52,212 bases of DNA, from assembly GCA_027062125.1 (NCBI GenBank), contig JAMOTW010000033.1, positions 1 through 52,212 on the forward strand. Direction: 5' to 3'. The notes below the pieces were generated by a model. The model ran no database searches, had not been told where the DNA came from, and saw only the letters and a program-made list of their open reading frames with translations. Positions 42,806 through 51,161 of the stretch are shown piece by piece. Numbering within the stretch: the first letter of the stretch is position 1; each line of letters opens with the position of its first letter. Both the position numbers and the translations under genes were made by a program. Source of the stretch: Thermococcus sp. Lineage in GTDB: Archaea > Methanobacteriota_B > Thermococci > Thermococcales > Thermococcaceae.

Positions 42806-44014
42806 TCAGTAGAGCATGACCTCAAAGCCCAGCTCGCTGAGCAGGTCCGCGAGCTCCTCGCTGTCCACGTAAACCAGCAGGTGGTGGTTTCCGAGCGTTC
42901 CATCGATGAAGTCCATCGCGTCCTCTATGCGGAGCTTCATCTGGGTTCTGCATCTGGAGTTGCTGTGCTCCTGACCCACAACCTCGACGCCAGCGACGAC
43001 CGCTTTCCTCCCGCGTATCTTGAAGAGGCTCGCCCTTCCCCTCGGCAGCTGGACGTCGACGCCAACTCCGATTCCGCTCTCGAAGTGGGAGCGTATGACG
43101 TACTTCCCGATGAGCGGCGCGGTGCAGTGGGCGAGGATGAGGTAATCGTCGCCGTGGTCCGCTATGTTGCCCATGAAGGCGGGCTTGTCAAAGAAGCGCC
43201 TCGCTATCATCATGCCGACCAGCGAGTTGAGCTCCCCCTCGCACGCCGCCGGGATTCCCCGGGCGTTGAACATGGCAAGGGCGAGACATGGGGTCGAGCC
43301 TATCTTCCCTATTAGGTCGAAGCAGCCGATGGTAAAGCCGTCGAGCCTGTAGTCCTCGAGTATTCTCTCTATGGCCACGTATATCCTGCCCGCCTTCACG
43401 AGGTCCTCCCTGCCGGGCTCCTTTATCTCGAGGGCCTTTCCAACTATCTCCTCAACGGCCTCCCAGCCTTCCTTCTCCGTCGTCGCGTCGTAGTACTCGT
43501 AGAACTTCTTGAGGCTTATGCTGGTGTAGGGGAGCTCGAACTTCTCGTTTATGAGCCACGGTGAAACGCGGCCGATCAAGCCTATGCGCATCCTGAGGAA
43601 CTTATCCAGGGTTTCTTTCATGTCCTCGTAGCCGAGCAGTGCGGCTTTGAGCTCGTTGAAATCCTTGACGAGGGTCGAGGGCACGAGCCTGTCGCGGAAG
43701 TACTCCCTGAGCTCTATACCTGCCGCGAGGGAGTTGTTGAAGGGGTCGCCGTAGATGACGACGGGCCTCCTGTAGACGAAGAACTCCTTCAGCGGGCCTT
43801 CTGTGCCGCCGGTGAGGGGGTAGAGAACTATGGCATCAACCTCGTTGAAGTTGACCTCCCCCTTAGCCTCCTTGAAGTCCTTCTTCGTCGAGATGAAGAA
43901 GCCCCCAACGACTTCAAAATCCTTCGCGAGGTTCGTTATGAATTCCGACGCCTTCTTTTCAAAGGCTTTCGGATTCGCCAGTTCGCTAACTCCAAAAACG
44001 ACTCCAACCTTCAT
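42806..44014 (-). CDS. L-fucose/L-arabinose isomerase-like protein (COG2407 type)
   Basis: 402 residues from the ATG at 44014 (SD GGTTGGGTGA). The protein starts MKVGVVFGVSELANP and has EVNFNEVDAIVLYPLTGGTE, FTIGCFDLIGKIGSTPCLAL and IPAACEGELNSLVGMMIARR, the last resembling the acidic metal-site segment of fucose isomerase-fold proteins. A C-terminal domain (IRSHFESGIGVGVDVQL, HSNSRCRTQMKLRIED) follows. Aldose-ketose isomerisation is a family-level guess; archaeal members are uncharacterised. Upstream in-frame codons overlap the HARP gene on the other strand and are rejected. Confidence 0.75.
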   Translation of the reverse strand: MKVGVVFGVSELANPKAFEKKASEFITNLAKDFEVVGGFFISTKKDFKEAKGEVNFNEVDAIVLYPLTGGTEGPLKEFFVYRRPVVIYGDPFNNSLAAGIELREYFRDRLVPSTLVKDFNELKAALLGYEDMKETLDKFLRMRIGLIGRVSPWLINEKFELPYTSISLKKFYEYYDATTEKEGWEAVEEIVGKALEIKEPGREDLVKAGRIYVAIERILEDYRLDGFTIGCFDLIGKIGSTPCLALAMFNARGIPAACEGELNSLVGMMIARRFFDKPAFMGNIADHGDDYLILAHCTAPLIGKYVIRSHFESGIGVGVDVQLPRGRASLFKIRGRKAVVAGVEVVGQEHSNSRCRTQMKLRIEDAMDFIDGTLGNHHLLVYVDSEELADLLSELGFEVMLY

Positions 44015-44074
44015 GCTTTCACCCAACCGTTTTAAACTCCCCGCCCTAAATAAGCTTGTGGTGGTAGCGTGGCG

Positions 44075-44674
44075 ATGAGGTTCGTCCTCGACACGAGCAT
44101 CTTTGTCAACCCCGAGATACGGGGGAAGTTCGGAGACAACCCGACCGAGGCGATGAGAACGTTCCTCGGTTACGCCGAGGGGCTCTTCGGCAGGGTGGAG
44201 TTCTACATGCCCCCTGGCATATACCGTGAGGTCATGCACTTCGTCGACGAGGAGGAGCTCCTGCCTGACATCGAGCTCTACATAATCAAGAAGCCGCCAA
44301 ACGTCCACGACATCAAGATTCCAGCTTTCGTGGTCTACGAGCTCATCGAAGACATAAGGCGGAGGATAGACAAGGGGCTCCGCGTTGCCGAGAAGGCCGT
44401 TCGCGAGAGCGTCATCGAGACGGACAACGTTGACAGGATAATCCAGAAGCTCAGGAGGAACTACCGGAAGGCACTCCGCGAGGGGATAGTTGACAGCAAG
44501 GAGGACTTTGAGCTCATACTCCTGGCCAAAGAGCTCGATGCGACCATAGTCTCCGCCGACGTCGGCATACTCACGTGGGCCCAGAAGATGGGCATCAAGT
44601 GGATAGATGCCGCGAACTTCAGGGAGGTCCTCGAGGGCCTGTCCGAGAGGTTCACCGAAGGGAAAAATTTATAA
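44075..44674 (+). CDS. RNA-free ribonuclease P (HARP / UPF0278, PIN domain)
   Basis: 199 residues starting MRFVLDTSIFVNPEIRG. The PIN-domain acidic residues are visible in LDTSIFVNP, in DSKEDFELILLAKELDA and in TIVSADVGILTWA; a helical insertion (about residues 85-135) rich in Arg/Lys matches the HARP arm. Homologues of Aquifex RNase P cleave pre-tRNA 5' leaders without RNA. Archaea with HARP also have RNA-based RNase P, so its role is auxiliary. The ATG at 44075 (9 nt after GGTGGT) is preferred to a GTG at 44069. A tRNA-Thr gene starts 26 bp after its stop. Confidence 0.9.
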   Translation: MRFVLDTSIFVNPEIRGKFGDNPTEAMRTFLGYAEGLFGRVEFYMPPGIYREVMHFVDEEELLPDIELYIIKKPPNVHDIKIPAFVVYELIEDIRRRIDKGLRVAEKAVRESVIETDNVDRIIQKLRRNYRKALREGIVDSKEDFELILLAKELDATIVSADVGILTWAQKMGIKWIDAANFREVLEGLSERFTEGKNL

Positions 44675-44678
44675 AGCC
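44665..44678 (+). promoter_or_regulatory. TATA promoter of tRNA-Thr inside the HARP 3' end
   Basis: AAAATTTATAAAGC overlaps the HARP stop codon and is centred ~28 nt before the mature tRNA 5' end, so the tRNA has its own promoter and a minimal leader. Confidence 0.6.
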
Positions 44679-44700
44679 TCTCCTGCACCGTATAATCGAC

Positions 44701-44777
44701 GCCCCGGTGGCTCAGCCTGGCGGAGCGGCCGCTTGGTAAGCGGCAGGTCGCGGGTTCAAACCCCGCCCGGGGCTCCA
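44701..44777 (+). tRNA. tRNA-Thr (anticodon GGT)
   Basis: Acceptor GCCCCGG (44701-44707) pairs with CCGGGGC (44767-44773), discriminator T, and CCA is encoded (44775-44777). The anticodon stem GCCGC/GCGGC holds loop TTGGTAA, giving GGT; the T-arm is GCGGG-TTCAAAC-CCCGC. No intron. The composite repeat hairpin starts 6 nt downstream. Confidence 0.97.
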
Positions 44778-45133
44778 TTCTACAAACTTCGCCTTCGCGA
44801 AGTTTGATCAAGGTCCGTGATTCCTTTTGAAAAGCGCGTTCTGGAGTGGATTTCTTTGAGAACCACTTCTTGGGCAGAAAGGAGATTTGCCCCAAAGAGG
44901 CGTATTCTGAGGGGGTTCAAGCGTTTTTGGCGCTCCTTTGGAGCGCTAAAAAGCCGAACCCTTCTCAAACGAACTACAGGAAACGAAATCCATGTTGACC
45001 AAGTGAGAGCAATATCTGAAGAAATCCTCCAAACAAGCCACTTAAAAGGAATCACGACCTTTGCCCAGCAACTTTGCGCAGGCAAAGTTTTCTGTACTCT
45101 CAAACCCCCGTAGTGGGGCTTCGCCCACGTTAA
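44778..45133 (+). repeat. Composite hairpin repeat, unit B1 (3' of tRNA-Thr)
   Basis: Same order and size as unit A1. Hairpin 1 (44783-44806) has arms CAAACTTCGC/GCGAAGTTTG, loop CTTC, then GATCAAGGTCCGTGATTCC. The internal stem (44924-44952) has 13 pairs built from TTTTT/AAAAA and GCGCTCC/GGAGCGC, enclosed by GGGGGTTC and GAACCC. Hairpin 2 (45070-45089) is AACTTTGC-GCAG-GCAAAGTT. Then GTACTCTCAAACCCCC (45094-45109) and a GTGGG...CCCAC stem. Non-coding. Confidence 0.8.
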
Positions 45134-45431
45134 GAAACTTTTCTGGGGAAAAGTTTCATCAAAACTGGCAGCCTTTTAGGGTTGCTAACCTAGTTAGAGG
45201 TTTACTCTCAACTTGCTCGTTTTAGTTGGGGTTTCTTCTCCCTAGCGCCCTTCGGGCGCTGTTTTTAGACAACCCCTCACCAACAAGCTTTCATGAAAAT
45301 AAACCCCTAAACAAGAATGCCCACTTGACGAGGCATGCAACTACCCACATACTCTCTTAACTACTCAAACTCCTTTGGTCAAGCTTTGCGCAAGCAAAGC
45401 TTGCTGGGGGGCTAACGCCCCCACACCCCCC
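45134..45431 (+). repeat. Composite hairpin repeat, unit B2
   Basis: Hairpin 1 (45135-45158) is GAAACTTTTC-TGGG-GAAAAGTTTC followed by ATCAA. The internal stem AGCGCCC-TTC-GGGCGCT (45244-45260) lies between GTTGGGGTTT and AACCCC. Hairpin 2 (45380-45403) is CAAGCTTTGC-GCAA-GCAAAGCTTG after TTTGGT. The unit closes with GGGGGGCTAACGCCCCC plus ACACCCCC, shared over 25 nt with unit A2. Confidence 0.75.
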
Positions 45432-45632
45432 AGAACTTTGCCTGCGTAAAGTTTCTGGACAAAGTTTCGTCAAAGTTCGTGATTCCTTACTTAGAATTCG
45501 CTAGGCAACGGGGGGTTTTAGTTGAAATCTGCAATTTTGGCCGGATTCATTCCAAAAAAGGTAACCCTTGATAGGTTCGGCTTTTTTAGCGCTCCGGAGG
45601 AGCGCGGGTTGAAGTTGAACCCGCTAAAAAAC
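45432..45632 (+). repeat. Composite hairpin repeat, unit B3, with Y-shaped stem
   Basis: Begins with AACTTTGC-CTGC-GTAAAGTT (45434-45453, one G-T pair) and TCAAAGTTCGTGATTCC, the same post-hairpin text as unit B1. Its internal stem is a three-way structure at 45582-45631: outer arms TTTTTTAGC and GCTAAAAAA enclose two hairpins, GCTCC-GGA-GGAGC and CGGGTT-GAAGTTG-AACCCG. The right half is shared with unit B4 read from the other strand. Confidence 0.65.
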
Positions 45633-45752
45633 GCCCTTTCGACATGAATCCAACGTACAATCTAACCAATAAAACAAACCCCACCAAAACTGACCACTCA
45701 AAAAGAATCACCAGCTTTTGATCAAACTTTTGCCCTGCAAAAGTTTGTTTCC
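45582..45752 (-). repeat. Composite hairpin repeat, unit B4 (3' of tRNA-Pro, minus strand)
   Basis: Read from tRNA-Pro downward, hairpin 1 (45747-45723) has arms CAAACTTTTGC/GCAAAAGTTTG with a 3-nt loop, followed by ATCAA and GTGATTCTTTTTGA, as in B1. The stem differs from B1/A1 at three positions but still pairs fully. A GGTGGGGTTT run and the Y-shaped stem follow. So the tract between the two facing tRNAs is symmetric: a unit begins at each tRNA 3' end. Confidence 0.7.
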
Positions 45753-45830
45753 TGGTGGGGCCGCCGGGATTCGAACCCGGGTCACGGGCTCCCAAAGCCC
45801 GCAGGATGGACCAGGCTACCCTACGGCCCC
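45753..45830 (-). tRNA. tRNA-Pro (anticodon TGG)
   Basis: Minus strand: acceptor GGGGCCG (45830-45824) pairs with CGGCCCC, discriminator A, and CCA is encoded (ending at 45753). The anticodon stem CGGGC/GCCCG holds loop TTTGGGA, giving TGG. The T-arm is CCGGG-TTCGAAT-CCCGG. TATA AAGCTTAATAAGG (centre near 45865) lies ~26 nt before a start at about 45839, giving a ~9-nt leader. Confidence 0.96.
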
Positions 45831-45877
45831 GCCCGCGGTAGGTGCATCGGGGGGTTCCTTATTAAGCTTTTCGCTGG

Positions 45878-45895
45878 AAGCTTTTGGAAAAGCTT
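45878..45895 (+). repeat. Isolated copy of repeat hairpin 2 before topA
   Basis: AAGCTTTT-GG-AAAAGCTT, followed by GCTCC, resembles hairpin 2 of units A1, A2 and B2. It lies just upstream of the topA TATA box, beyond tRNA-Pro. Confidence 0.45.
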
Positions 45896-45944
45896 GCTCC
45901 GCAGGATTTTTATAACCCCCGGACTACCTTTTCAAGGTGTCGCC

Positions 45945-48125
45945 ATGGTCACGCTCATCATCGCCGAGAAGCCGAACGTCGCGAGAAAGATCGCCTACGC
46001 CTTAGCAGAGGGCAAGCCCGTGAGGAAGACGATAGGGAAGGTCTCCTACTATGAGTTCACCCGCGACGGCAAGAAGGTGATAGTCGCCCCCGCGGTCGGC
46101 CACCTGTTCTCCCTCGCCCCGAAGGTTAAAACCTACGGCTATCCCGTCTTCGACATCGAGTGGGTTCCCGTCTACGTCGCCGAGAAGGGGAAGGGCTACG
46201 CCAAGGACTACATCAAGGCGTTAGCCACGCTTGCCAAGCGTGCCGACGAGTTCGTGGTTGCCTGCGACTACGACACGGAGGGCGAGGTGATAGGTTACAC
46301 GGCCCTCAAATACGCCTGCGGCGTCGATCCGTCAAAGGCAAAGCGCATGAAGTTCTCCGCACTCACGAAGAAAGACCTCCTCAAGGCCTGGTACAACCTC
46401 GAGCCGACGATAAACTTCGGGATGGCCGATGCCGGAATAGCACGCCACGTCCTCGACTGGTACTGGGGCGTGAACCTTTCGAGGGCCCTAACCTCGGCGA
46501 TAAAGCGTGCGAGCGGCAAATGGATGGTCCTCTCCACCGGCCGCGTCCAGGGGCCGACGCTTAAGTTCCTCGTCGACAGGGAGAGGGAGATAGCCAATTT
46601 CAAGCCCACCCCGTACTGGGTCATAAAGATGCTACTCGAGAAAAACGGGGAGCAGTACACGGCGGTCTACGAAAAGGAGCGCATCCTCGATGAGAACGAG
46701 GCGAAGCGCATCGTCGAGGAGGCTAAGAAGGGCCCGGCCTTCGTCGAGAAGGTCGAGGTCAAGCAGCAGAGGAGGAATCCGCCGGTGCCCTTCGACCTCG
46801 GAACCCTGCAGAGGGAGGCCTATTCTGCCTTTGGATACAGCCCGAAGAAGACTTTGGAGCTCGCACAGAAGCTGTATGAACGGGGATTAACGAGCTATCC
46901 CCGCACCTCATCCCAAAAGCTCCCCAAGAACCTCAACTTCCGCTCCATACTCCAGAACCTGGCAAAGCTACCCGAGTACAAGCCCTTCGCCCACGAGCTT
47001 CTTGGTAAGGAGAGGCTCAAGCCCGTCGAGGGCAAGAAGGACGACCCGGCGCACCCGGCAATCTACCCCACCGGGGAGCTTCCAAAGCCCGGCGAGCTTA
47101 CCAAGGACGAGGCCAACCTCTACGACCTCATCGTCAGACGCTTCCTAGCCCTCTTCATGGAGCCAGCCGTCAGGGAGATAATGAAGGTCGTAATAAACTC
47201 CAACTCCCACCGCTTCATCCTGAGCGGCGCGCGAACGGTTAAGGAGGGCTGGCTGAAGGTATACGGCAAGTACGTCAAGTTCGACGAGGTGATCCTTCCA
47301 GCCTTCAGGGAGGGCGAGCCGGTCAAGGTCATTCAGATAAAGCGCGAGAAGAAGAAGACGAAGCCCCCGGCAAGGTACTCTCCAGCGGCGGTTATTAAAA
47401 AGATGGAGGACCTCGGCATAGGAACCAAAGCCACCCGCGCCCAGATTCTGGAGACCCTCTACAGCAGGGGCTACATCGAGGGCAAGAGAAAGATAAAGGT
47501 CACGCCCCTTGGAATGCGCGTCGTTGAGGCTTTGGAGAAGAACGTGCCCGACATAGTCAGCGTCGAGCTCACGAGGGCCTTCGAGGAGAAGATGGAGGAG
47601 ATAATGGCCGGGAAGGCTGAGAAGGAGCAGGTCATCGAGGAGAGCAAGAACCAGCTGATCAAAATACTCAAGGTCTTCAAGGAGAAAGAGATGGACATCG
47701 GCAGGATACTCCTCGAGACGACCGGCACGGGGGTAACCAAGTCAAAGGCCCCCGGAGGGAAAGCGGGCGCGGTTAAAGAGCTCAGCGAGGAGGAAGAGCG
47801 CGAGGTTCAGAGGGCCGTTGATGGGAAGGCCGGTAATGAAAAGGCCCGGAAGCCCGAGAGGAAAGCCCTCATCATAGGCAAGTGCCCCAAGTGCGGCGGC
47901 GACCTGGTCGTCCGCTACAACAGGAAAACCGGTAAGAGGTTCGTCGGCTGCTCCAACTGGCCGAAGTGCAACGTAACCTACCCCCTCCTCCAGCGCGGCG
48001 AGATAATCCCGACGGACAAAACCTGCTGTGGCGGTGCACCCGTCGTTAAAATCCGCGAGAAGGGCCGCGAGTACGAGATATGCGTCGACATGAACTGCAG
48101 GGACTGGAAGAAGGGAAAGAAGTGA
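45945..48125 (+). CDS. topA: DNA topoisomerase I (type IA)
   Basis: 726 residues. The Toprim domain begins [17 protein letters not shown] and has the DxDxE-like [17 protein letters not shown]. The catalytic Tyr is residue 318 in [14 protein letters not shown]. The C-terminus has a four-Cys zinc finger ([12 protein letters not shown] with CSNWPKC) and a second Cys cluster (TCCGGAPVV with ICVDMNC). It relaxes negative supercoils and resolves single-strand tangles. The ATG at 45945 follows AAGGTGTCGCC; the TATA GGATTTTTATAACC (45903-45916) gives a very short leader. It converges with the reductase gene with no gap. Confidence 0.95.
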   Translation: MVTLIIAEKPNVARKIAYALAEGKPVRKTIGKVSYYEFTRDGKKVIVAPAVGHLFSLAPKVKTYGYPVFDIEWVPVYVAEKGKGYAKDYIKALATLAKRADEFVVACDYDTEGEVIGYTALKYACGVDPSKAKRMKFSALTKKDLLKAWYNLEPTINFGMADAGIARHVLDWYWGVNLSRALTSAIKRASGKWMVLSTGRVQGPTLKFLVDREREIANFKPTPYWVIKMLLEKNGEQYTAVYEKERILDENEAKRIVEEAKKGPAFVEKVEVKQQRRNPPVPFDLGTLQREAYSAFGYSPKKTLELAQKLYERGLTSYPRTSSQKLPKNLNFRSILQNLAKLPEYKPFAHELLGKERLKPVEGKKDDPAHPAIYPTGELPKPGELTKDEANLYDLIVRRFLALFMEPAVREIMKVVINSNSHRFILSGARTVKEGWLKVYGKYVKFDEVILPAFREGEPVKVIQIKREKKKTKPPARYSPAAVIKKMEDLGIGTKATRAQILETLYSRGYIEGKRKIKVTPLGMRVVEALEKNVPDIVSVELTRAFEEKMEEIMAGKAEKEQVIEESKNQLIKILKVFKEKEMDIGRILLETTGTGVTKSKAPGGKAGAVKELSEEEEREVQRAVDGKAGNEKARKPERKALIIGKCPKCGGDLVVRYNRKTGKRFVGCSNWPKCNVTYPLLQRGEIIPTDKTCCGGAPVVKIREKGREYEICVDMNCRDWKKGKK

Positions 48126-49316
48126 TCAGAGGAGCTGCCTGAGCAGGTTTATCCTCCTCGGGCTGAGGATGACCTTCGGGTGCTTGAGGAGGGCCTTTAT
48201 TACCTCCCCGTAGTCGCCGCCCGCTATCTTCTCCGTATCTGCACCGCTGAGAACCTGGATGAAGATATCGAGGTCTTCATCCGTGAGCTTCTCGGTGACC
48301 TTCCTGACCTTGAGAACCTTCTCGAGCCTCTTTCCGTCGATCTCCCACCACTCCCTGGTGTAGTTCTGGAGAAGTGAGAGGTTCTCCTCCTCGAGGGCCT
48401 TGGTTATCCACTTGCTCGCTATCGTTCCGGCCTCCATTGCCTCCGCCATTCCACCGCCGTGCATCGGGTTGACCTGTCTTGCCGCGTCGCCGACGACGAG
48501 GACGTTGTCCTTGGCGAGCTCCTTCACGAAGCCGCCGACCGGGACAACTCCGACGTTCACCTCGAGAATCTTCTTGGCTGGTATGTTGTTCTCCTTCAGC
48601 CACTTGTCGAGGTAGTACTTAGCTGTCTGCGGGTTGTCGGAGTTTATTCCTATGCCGACGTTGGCCCTGTCCTCATCCTTCGGGAAGACCCAGACGTAAC
48701 CGCGAGGCGCTATCTCGTTGCCGAACCAGAGGTGTATCAAATCGGGGTCGTAGCCCTCGATGAGCATCTCGTACTCGTAGCTGGAATCGAACTCGTGGGG
48801 GGGAGCGTAGGTGTTTATGCCGGCTTTCCTGGCTATCATGCTCTCGACGCCGTCGGCGGCTACGATTATGTCCGCGTATATCTCGACGGGCTCGTCCTCG
48901 TGCTTGGCCTTGATTCCAACGACCTTCCCGTCCTTCCTTATGACGTCCTCGGCCTCGGTTCTGGCGAGAACATCGGCACCGGCCTTTGCTGCATAATAGG
49001 CGAGCATCTTGTCGAAGACCTTCCTCTCGAGGATTACACCGCTTGCCTCGTTATAGCGGAGCTCAAGCTCATAGCCGCTCGGTGAGTAGAGCTTGGCCCC
49101 GTAAATCTCGCGGTTGATGAAGCGCTTGTCGTAGGGGATGTCGTACTTCTCGAAGACCTTGATGCCTATGCCCTCGGCACACTGCTTCGGCGTTCCTATC
49201 GCCCACTTCTTGTCAATTAGCAGAACCGAGAAACCGGCCCTGGCAACGTTTCTGGCAACGATCGGGCCGGCGATACCGGCGCCGACGACGACCACATCGT
49301 ATTTCATCTGCTTCAT
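48126..49316 (-). CDS. Geranylgeranyl reductase family protein (archaeal lipid saturation)
   Basis: 396 residues, FAD Rossmann start [19 protein letters not shown], then [19 protein letters not shown], the GGR-family cysteine segment, [19 protein letters not shown], and the second FAD motif [20 protein letters not shown]. It hydrogenates the double bonds of geranylgeranyl chains in archaeal ether lipids, using reduced ferredoxin or a similar donor (established for this family). Its ATG overlaps the TGA of an upstream ferredoxin gene, so electron donor and enzyme are co-translated. The SD GGAGGTGAGCG lies in the ferredoxin 3' end. Confidence 0.92.
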   Translation of the reverse strand: MKQMKYDVVVVGAGIAGPIVARNVARAGFSVLLIDKKWAIGTPKQCAEGIGIKVFEKYDIPYDKRFINREIYGAKLYSPSGYELELRYNEASGVILERKVFDKMLAYYAAKAGADVLARTEAEDVIRKDGKVVGIKAKHEDEPVEIYADIIVAADGVESMIARKAGINTYAPPHEFDSSYEYEMLIEGYDPDLIHLWFGNEIAPRGYVWVFPKDEDRANVGIGINSDNPQTAKYYLDKWLKENNIPAKKILEVNVGVVPVGGFVKELAKDNVLVVGDAARQVNPMHGGGMAEAMEAGTIASKWITKALEEENLSLLQNYTREWWEIDGKRLEKVLKVRKVTEKLTDEDLDIFIQVLSGADTEKIAGGDYGEVIKALLKHPKVILSPRRINLLRQLL

Positions 49317-49516
49317 TCGCTCACCTCCAGGGGTTCGGCGCTGAGCGCTCCAACGGGGCACGCGTTGATGCATATCCTGCACGAGATGCACTTGTCCTGG
49401 AAGAACTCCCAGCCGCTTGAGTGGACTTCTATTGCCAGGGTCGGACAGACACCAGCGCAGCCACCGCAGAGGTAACAGCGGTCCTCGTTGACCACGACTT
49501 TAATCTTCTCCGGCAT
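49313..49516 (-). CDS. 2x[4Fe-4S] ferredoxin, partner of geranylgeranyl reductase
   Basis: 67 residues. Two clusters are visible: [12 protein letters not shown] (CxxCxxCxxxCP) and [12 protein letters not shown] (same spacing). The protein starts [13 protein letters not shown]; the ATG at 49516 is chosen because GGTGAAGGTG precedes it. It overlaps the SurR 3' end by 17 nt and the reductase start by 4 nt, so SurR, ferredoxin and reductase form one message. Role as electron donor to the reductase is inferred from that coupling. Confidence 0.93.
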   Translation of the reverse strand: MPEKIKVVVNEDRCYLCGGCAGVCPTLAIEVHSSGWEFFQDKCISCRICINACPVGALSAEPLEVSE

Positions 49517-50210
49517 CACCTTCACCGCCGATTCTTTGTTTTAGCCTTTCTTCGTCGATTTTAATGACCCCGTCTTTTATTCTTAACGGTACGAACCTGT
49601 CCAGTTCCTGGGCCTTAACCAAAACCTCCCTCTCCTTGAGGTTGAGCCTGTCGCTGAGCTCGTCAACGGTGGCCTCGCCTACGAGGAGGATGTAGTGGAG
49701 AATGGCCAGCTGGGTCATGTCTCCAATCTCGGTGAGGTACCTCTCCTTTATCTCCTTCATGAGCCTGTCGCGCCTGCTCTCGACGGCCTGAAGGGCCTGA
49801 AGGATCTTCTCAAGCTCCCTGGTGAGTTCGAGGAATGAGCTCACCATCTCGTTGAGGCTCTCGTGCTCGACGGGAACGCGGGAGATGTCGATTTCGACCC
49901 TCTCCACGGGGGATTCGCCCAGGTCGAGACCGCGATACCAGAAGATGTTGGGCGTTATGGTGGTAACGTAGGACTTGGATATCGAGATGTCGTAGTACTT
50001 CCTCGCGGGCCCGATGAAGGGTCCCTCCCTCTCGTAGGACTTTAGAATGCCCTCCCTCTCCATAATTTTAAGGTGCTTGGCTACAGCGGTCGAGGACACG
50101 CTGACCTTGCTGCTCAGAAAGCTGAAGTAGCACTCGGTGCAGGTGAGGTGGCTGAGCAGATCGCGCCTCACCTTGTTCCCCAGGATGTAAAAGATGTCCG
50201 GTTCAGTCAT
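49500..50210 (-). CDS. surR: Sulfur-response regulator SurR
   Basis: 236 residues. The N-terminal winged helix of ArsR type includes LGNKVRRDLLSHLTCTECYF, with the redox CxxC at residues 24-27 (CTEC), and SVSSTAVAKHLKIMEREGIL as the recognition helix region. The second half contains GDMTQLAILHYILLVGEATV and LNLKEREV. In Pyrococcus, SurR binds GTTn3AACn5GTT and switches between hydrogen and sulfur metabolism when its CxxC is oxidised. The divergent pdo gene on the other side is the known neighbour. A full consensus site lies between them. The ATG at 50210 follows GGTGTGGGTC. Confidence 0.93.
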   Translation of the reverse strand: MTEPDIFYILGNKVRRDLLSHLTCTECYFSFLSSKVSVSSTAVAKHLKIMEREGILKSYEREGPFIGPARKYYDISISKSYVTTITPNIFWYRGLDLGESPVERVEIDISRVPVEHESLNEMVSSFLELTRELEKILQALQAVESRRDRLMKEIKERYLTEIGDMTQLAILHYILLVGEATVDELSDRLNLKEREVLVKAQELDRFVPLRIKDGVIKIDEERLKQRIGGEGDAGED

Positions 50211-50240
50211 GACCCACACCACCCAAATCTGTGACGCAAA

Positions 50241-50250
50241 GCTTATATAG
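50241..50250 (-). promoter_or_regulatory. TATA promoter of surR
   Basis: The minus strand reads CTATATAAGC, ~30 nt before a start near 50220 and the ATG at 50210. The SurR site at 50260-50276 sits directly upstream of it. Confidence 0.65.
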
Positions 50251-50259
50251 TGAACATTC

Positions 50260-50276
50260 AACCTTAGGTTGCAAAC
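50260..50276 (-). promoter_or_regulatory. Extended SurR operator between surR and pdo
   Basis: On the minus strand GTTTGCAACCTAAGGTT matches GTT-n3-AAC-n5-GTT exactly (plus strand AACCTTAGGTTGCAAAC). It is directly upstream of the surR TATA box and about 70 bp before pdo, suiting autoregulation and shared control. A second core match, GTT-ATA-AAC at 50314-50322, lies near the pdo TATA-like element. Confidence 0.85.
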
Positions 50277-50347
50277 CTGGAGATTAAACTCCACGTGGTA
50301 TTGTGCTCAAAACGTTATAAACCTTTAGATGTGGGAGGTGTTGGAAA

Positions 50348-51028
50348 ATGGGACTGATTAGCGACGCTGATAAGAAGGTCATCAGGGAGGAGTTCTTCTC
50401 CAAGCTGGCGAACCCCGTTAAGATTATCGGCTTCATAGGCAAGGACCACTGCCAGTACTGCGACCAGCTCAAGCAGCTGGTCCAGGAGCTCAGCGAGCTC
50501 ACCGACAAGCTCACCTACGAGTTCCACGACTTTGACAGTGAGGAGGGCAGGAAGATAGCCGAGCAGTACAGAATCGACCGCGCCCCGGCGGTTACCATAA
50601 CCCAGGACGGCAAGGACATGGGCGTCCGCTTCTTCGGCCTTCCGGCCGGCCACGAGTTCGGTGCCTTCCTCGAGGACATCGTCGACGTCAGCAACGCGAC
50701 CACCGACCTCATGGGCGAGAGCAAGGAGGAGCTTGCCAAGATTGACAGGGACGTCAGGATACTCGTCTTCGTCACCCCGACCTGCCCGTACTGCCCGCTC
50801 GCCGTCAGGATGGCCCACAAGTTCGCCATCGAGAACACCAACGCCGGCAAGGGCAAGATACTCGGCGACATGGTCGAGGCCATCGAGTACCCCGAGTGGG
50901 CCGACCAGTACAGCGTCATGGCCGTCCCGAAGATAGTCATCCAGGTGGATGGCGAGGACAAGGTCCAGTTCGAGGGTGCCTATCCGGAGAAGATGTTCAT
51001 GGAGAAGCTTCTCGCCGCCCTCGAGTGA
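50348..51028 (+). CDS. pdo: Protein disulfide oxidoreductase (PDO, glutaredoxin-like)
   Basis: 226 residues, two thioredoxin folds. Active sites are C35-Q-Y-C38 (DHCQYCDQ) and C146-P-Y-C149 (TPTCPYCPLA), the same positions as in Pyrococcus furiosus PDO. cis-Pro loops are seen as RAPAVTI and AVPKIVI. It makes, breaks and shuffles disulfides in the cytoplasm and can reduce SurR (established in Pyrococcus). It is divergent from surR with SurR sites between. The SD GGAGGTG precedes the ATG. Confidence 0.96.
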   Translation: MGLISDADKKVIREEFFSKLANPVKIIGFIGKDHCQYCDQLKQLVQELSELTDKLTYEFHDFDSEEGRKIAEQYRIDRAPAVTITQDGKDMGVRFFGLPAGHEFGAFLEDIVDVSNATTDLMGESKEELAKIDRDVRILVFVTPTCPYCPLAVRMAHKFAIENTNAGKGKILGDMVEAIEYPEWADQYSVMAVPKIVIQVDGEDKVQFEGAYPEKMFMEKLLAALE

Positions 51029-51161
51029 GGGCCCCTCTTCTTTCCCCTGCCTTTCTGAATTCCCGTATGCTCATTCGTGTGTCAATATCTCACTTCTACG
51101 GCCCCCGACTTTCCACGGAAAAGTTATAAATCCCGCCGACCAGTCCATAGCGGGGGAGCCA

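Noticed and set aside
44778..45752. CRISPR or IS element as an explanation of the repeat tract
   Set aside because: Hairpins are not evenly spaced direct repeats with unique spacers, and there is no transposase frame or terminal inverted repeat pair with target duplication that I can see.
45718..45915. 65-codon plus-strand frame across tRNA-Pro
   Set aside because: It is antisense to a complete tRNA gene and is a translation of tRNA sequence.
50281..50347. Extended SurR site on the pdo side
   Set aside because: Only the core GTT-n3-AAC (50314-50322) is present; the third GTT at n5 is missing, so it is noted only as a core match.
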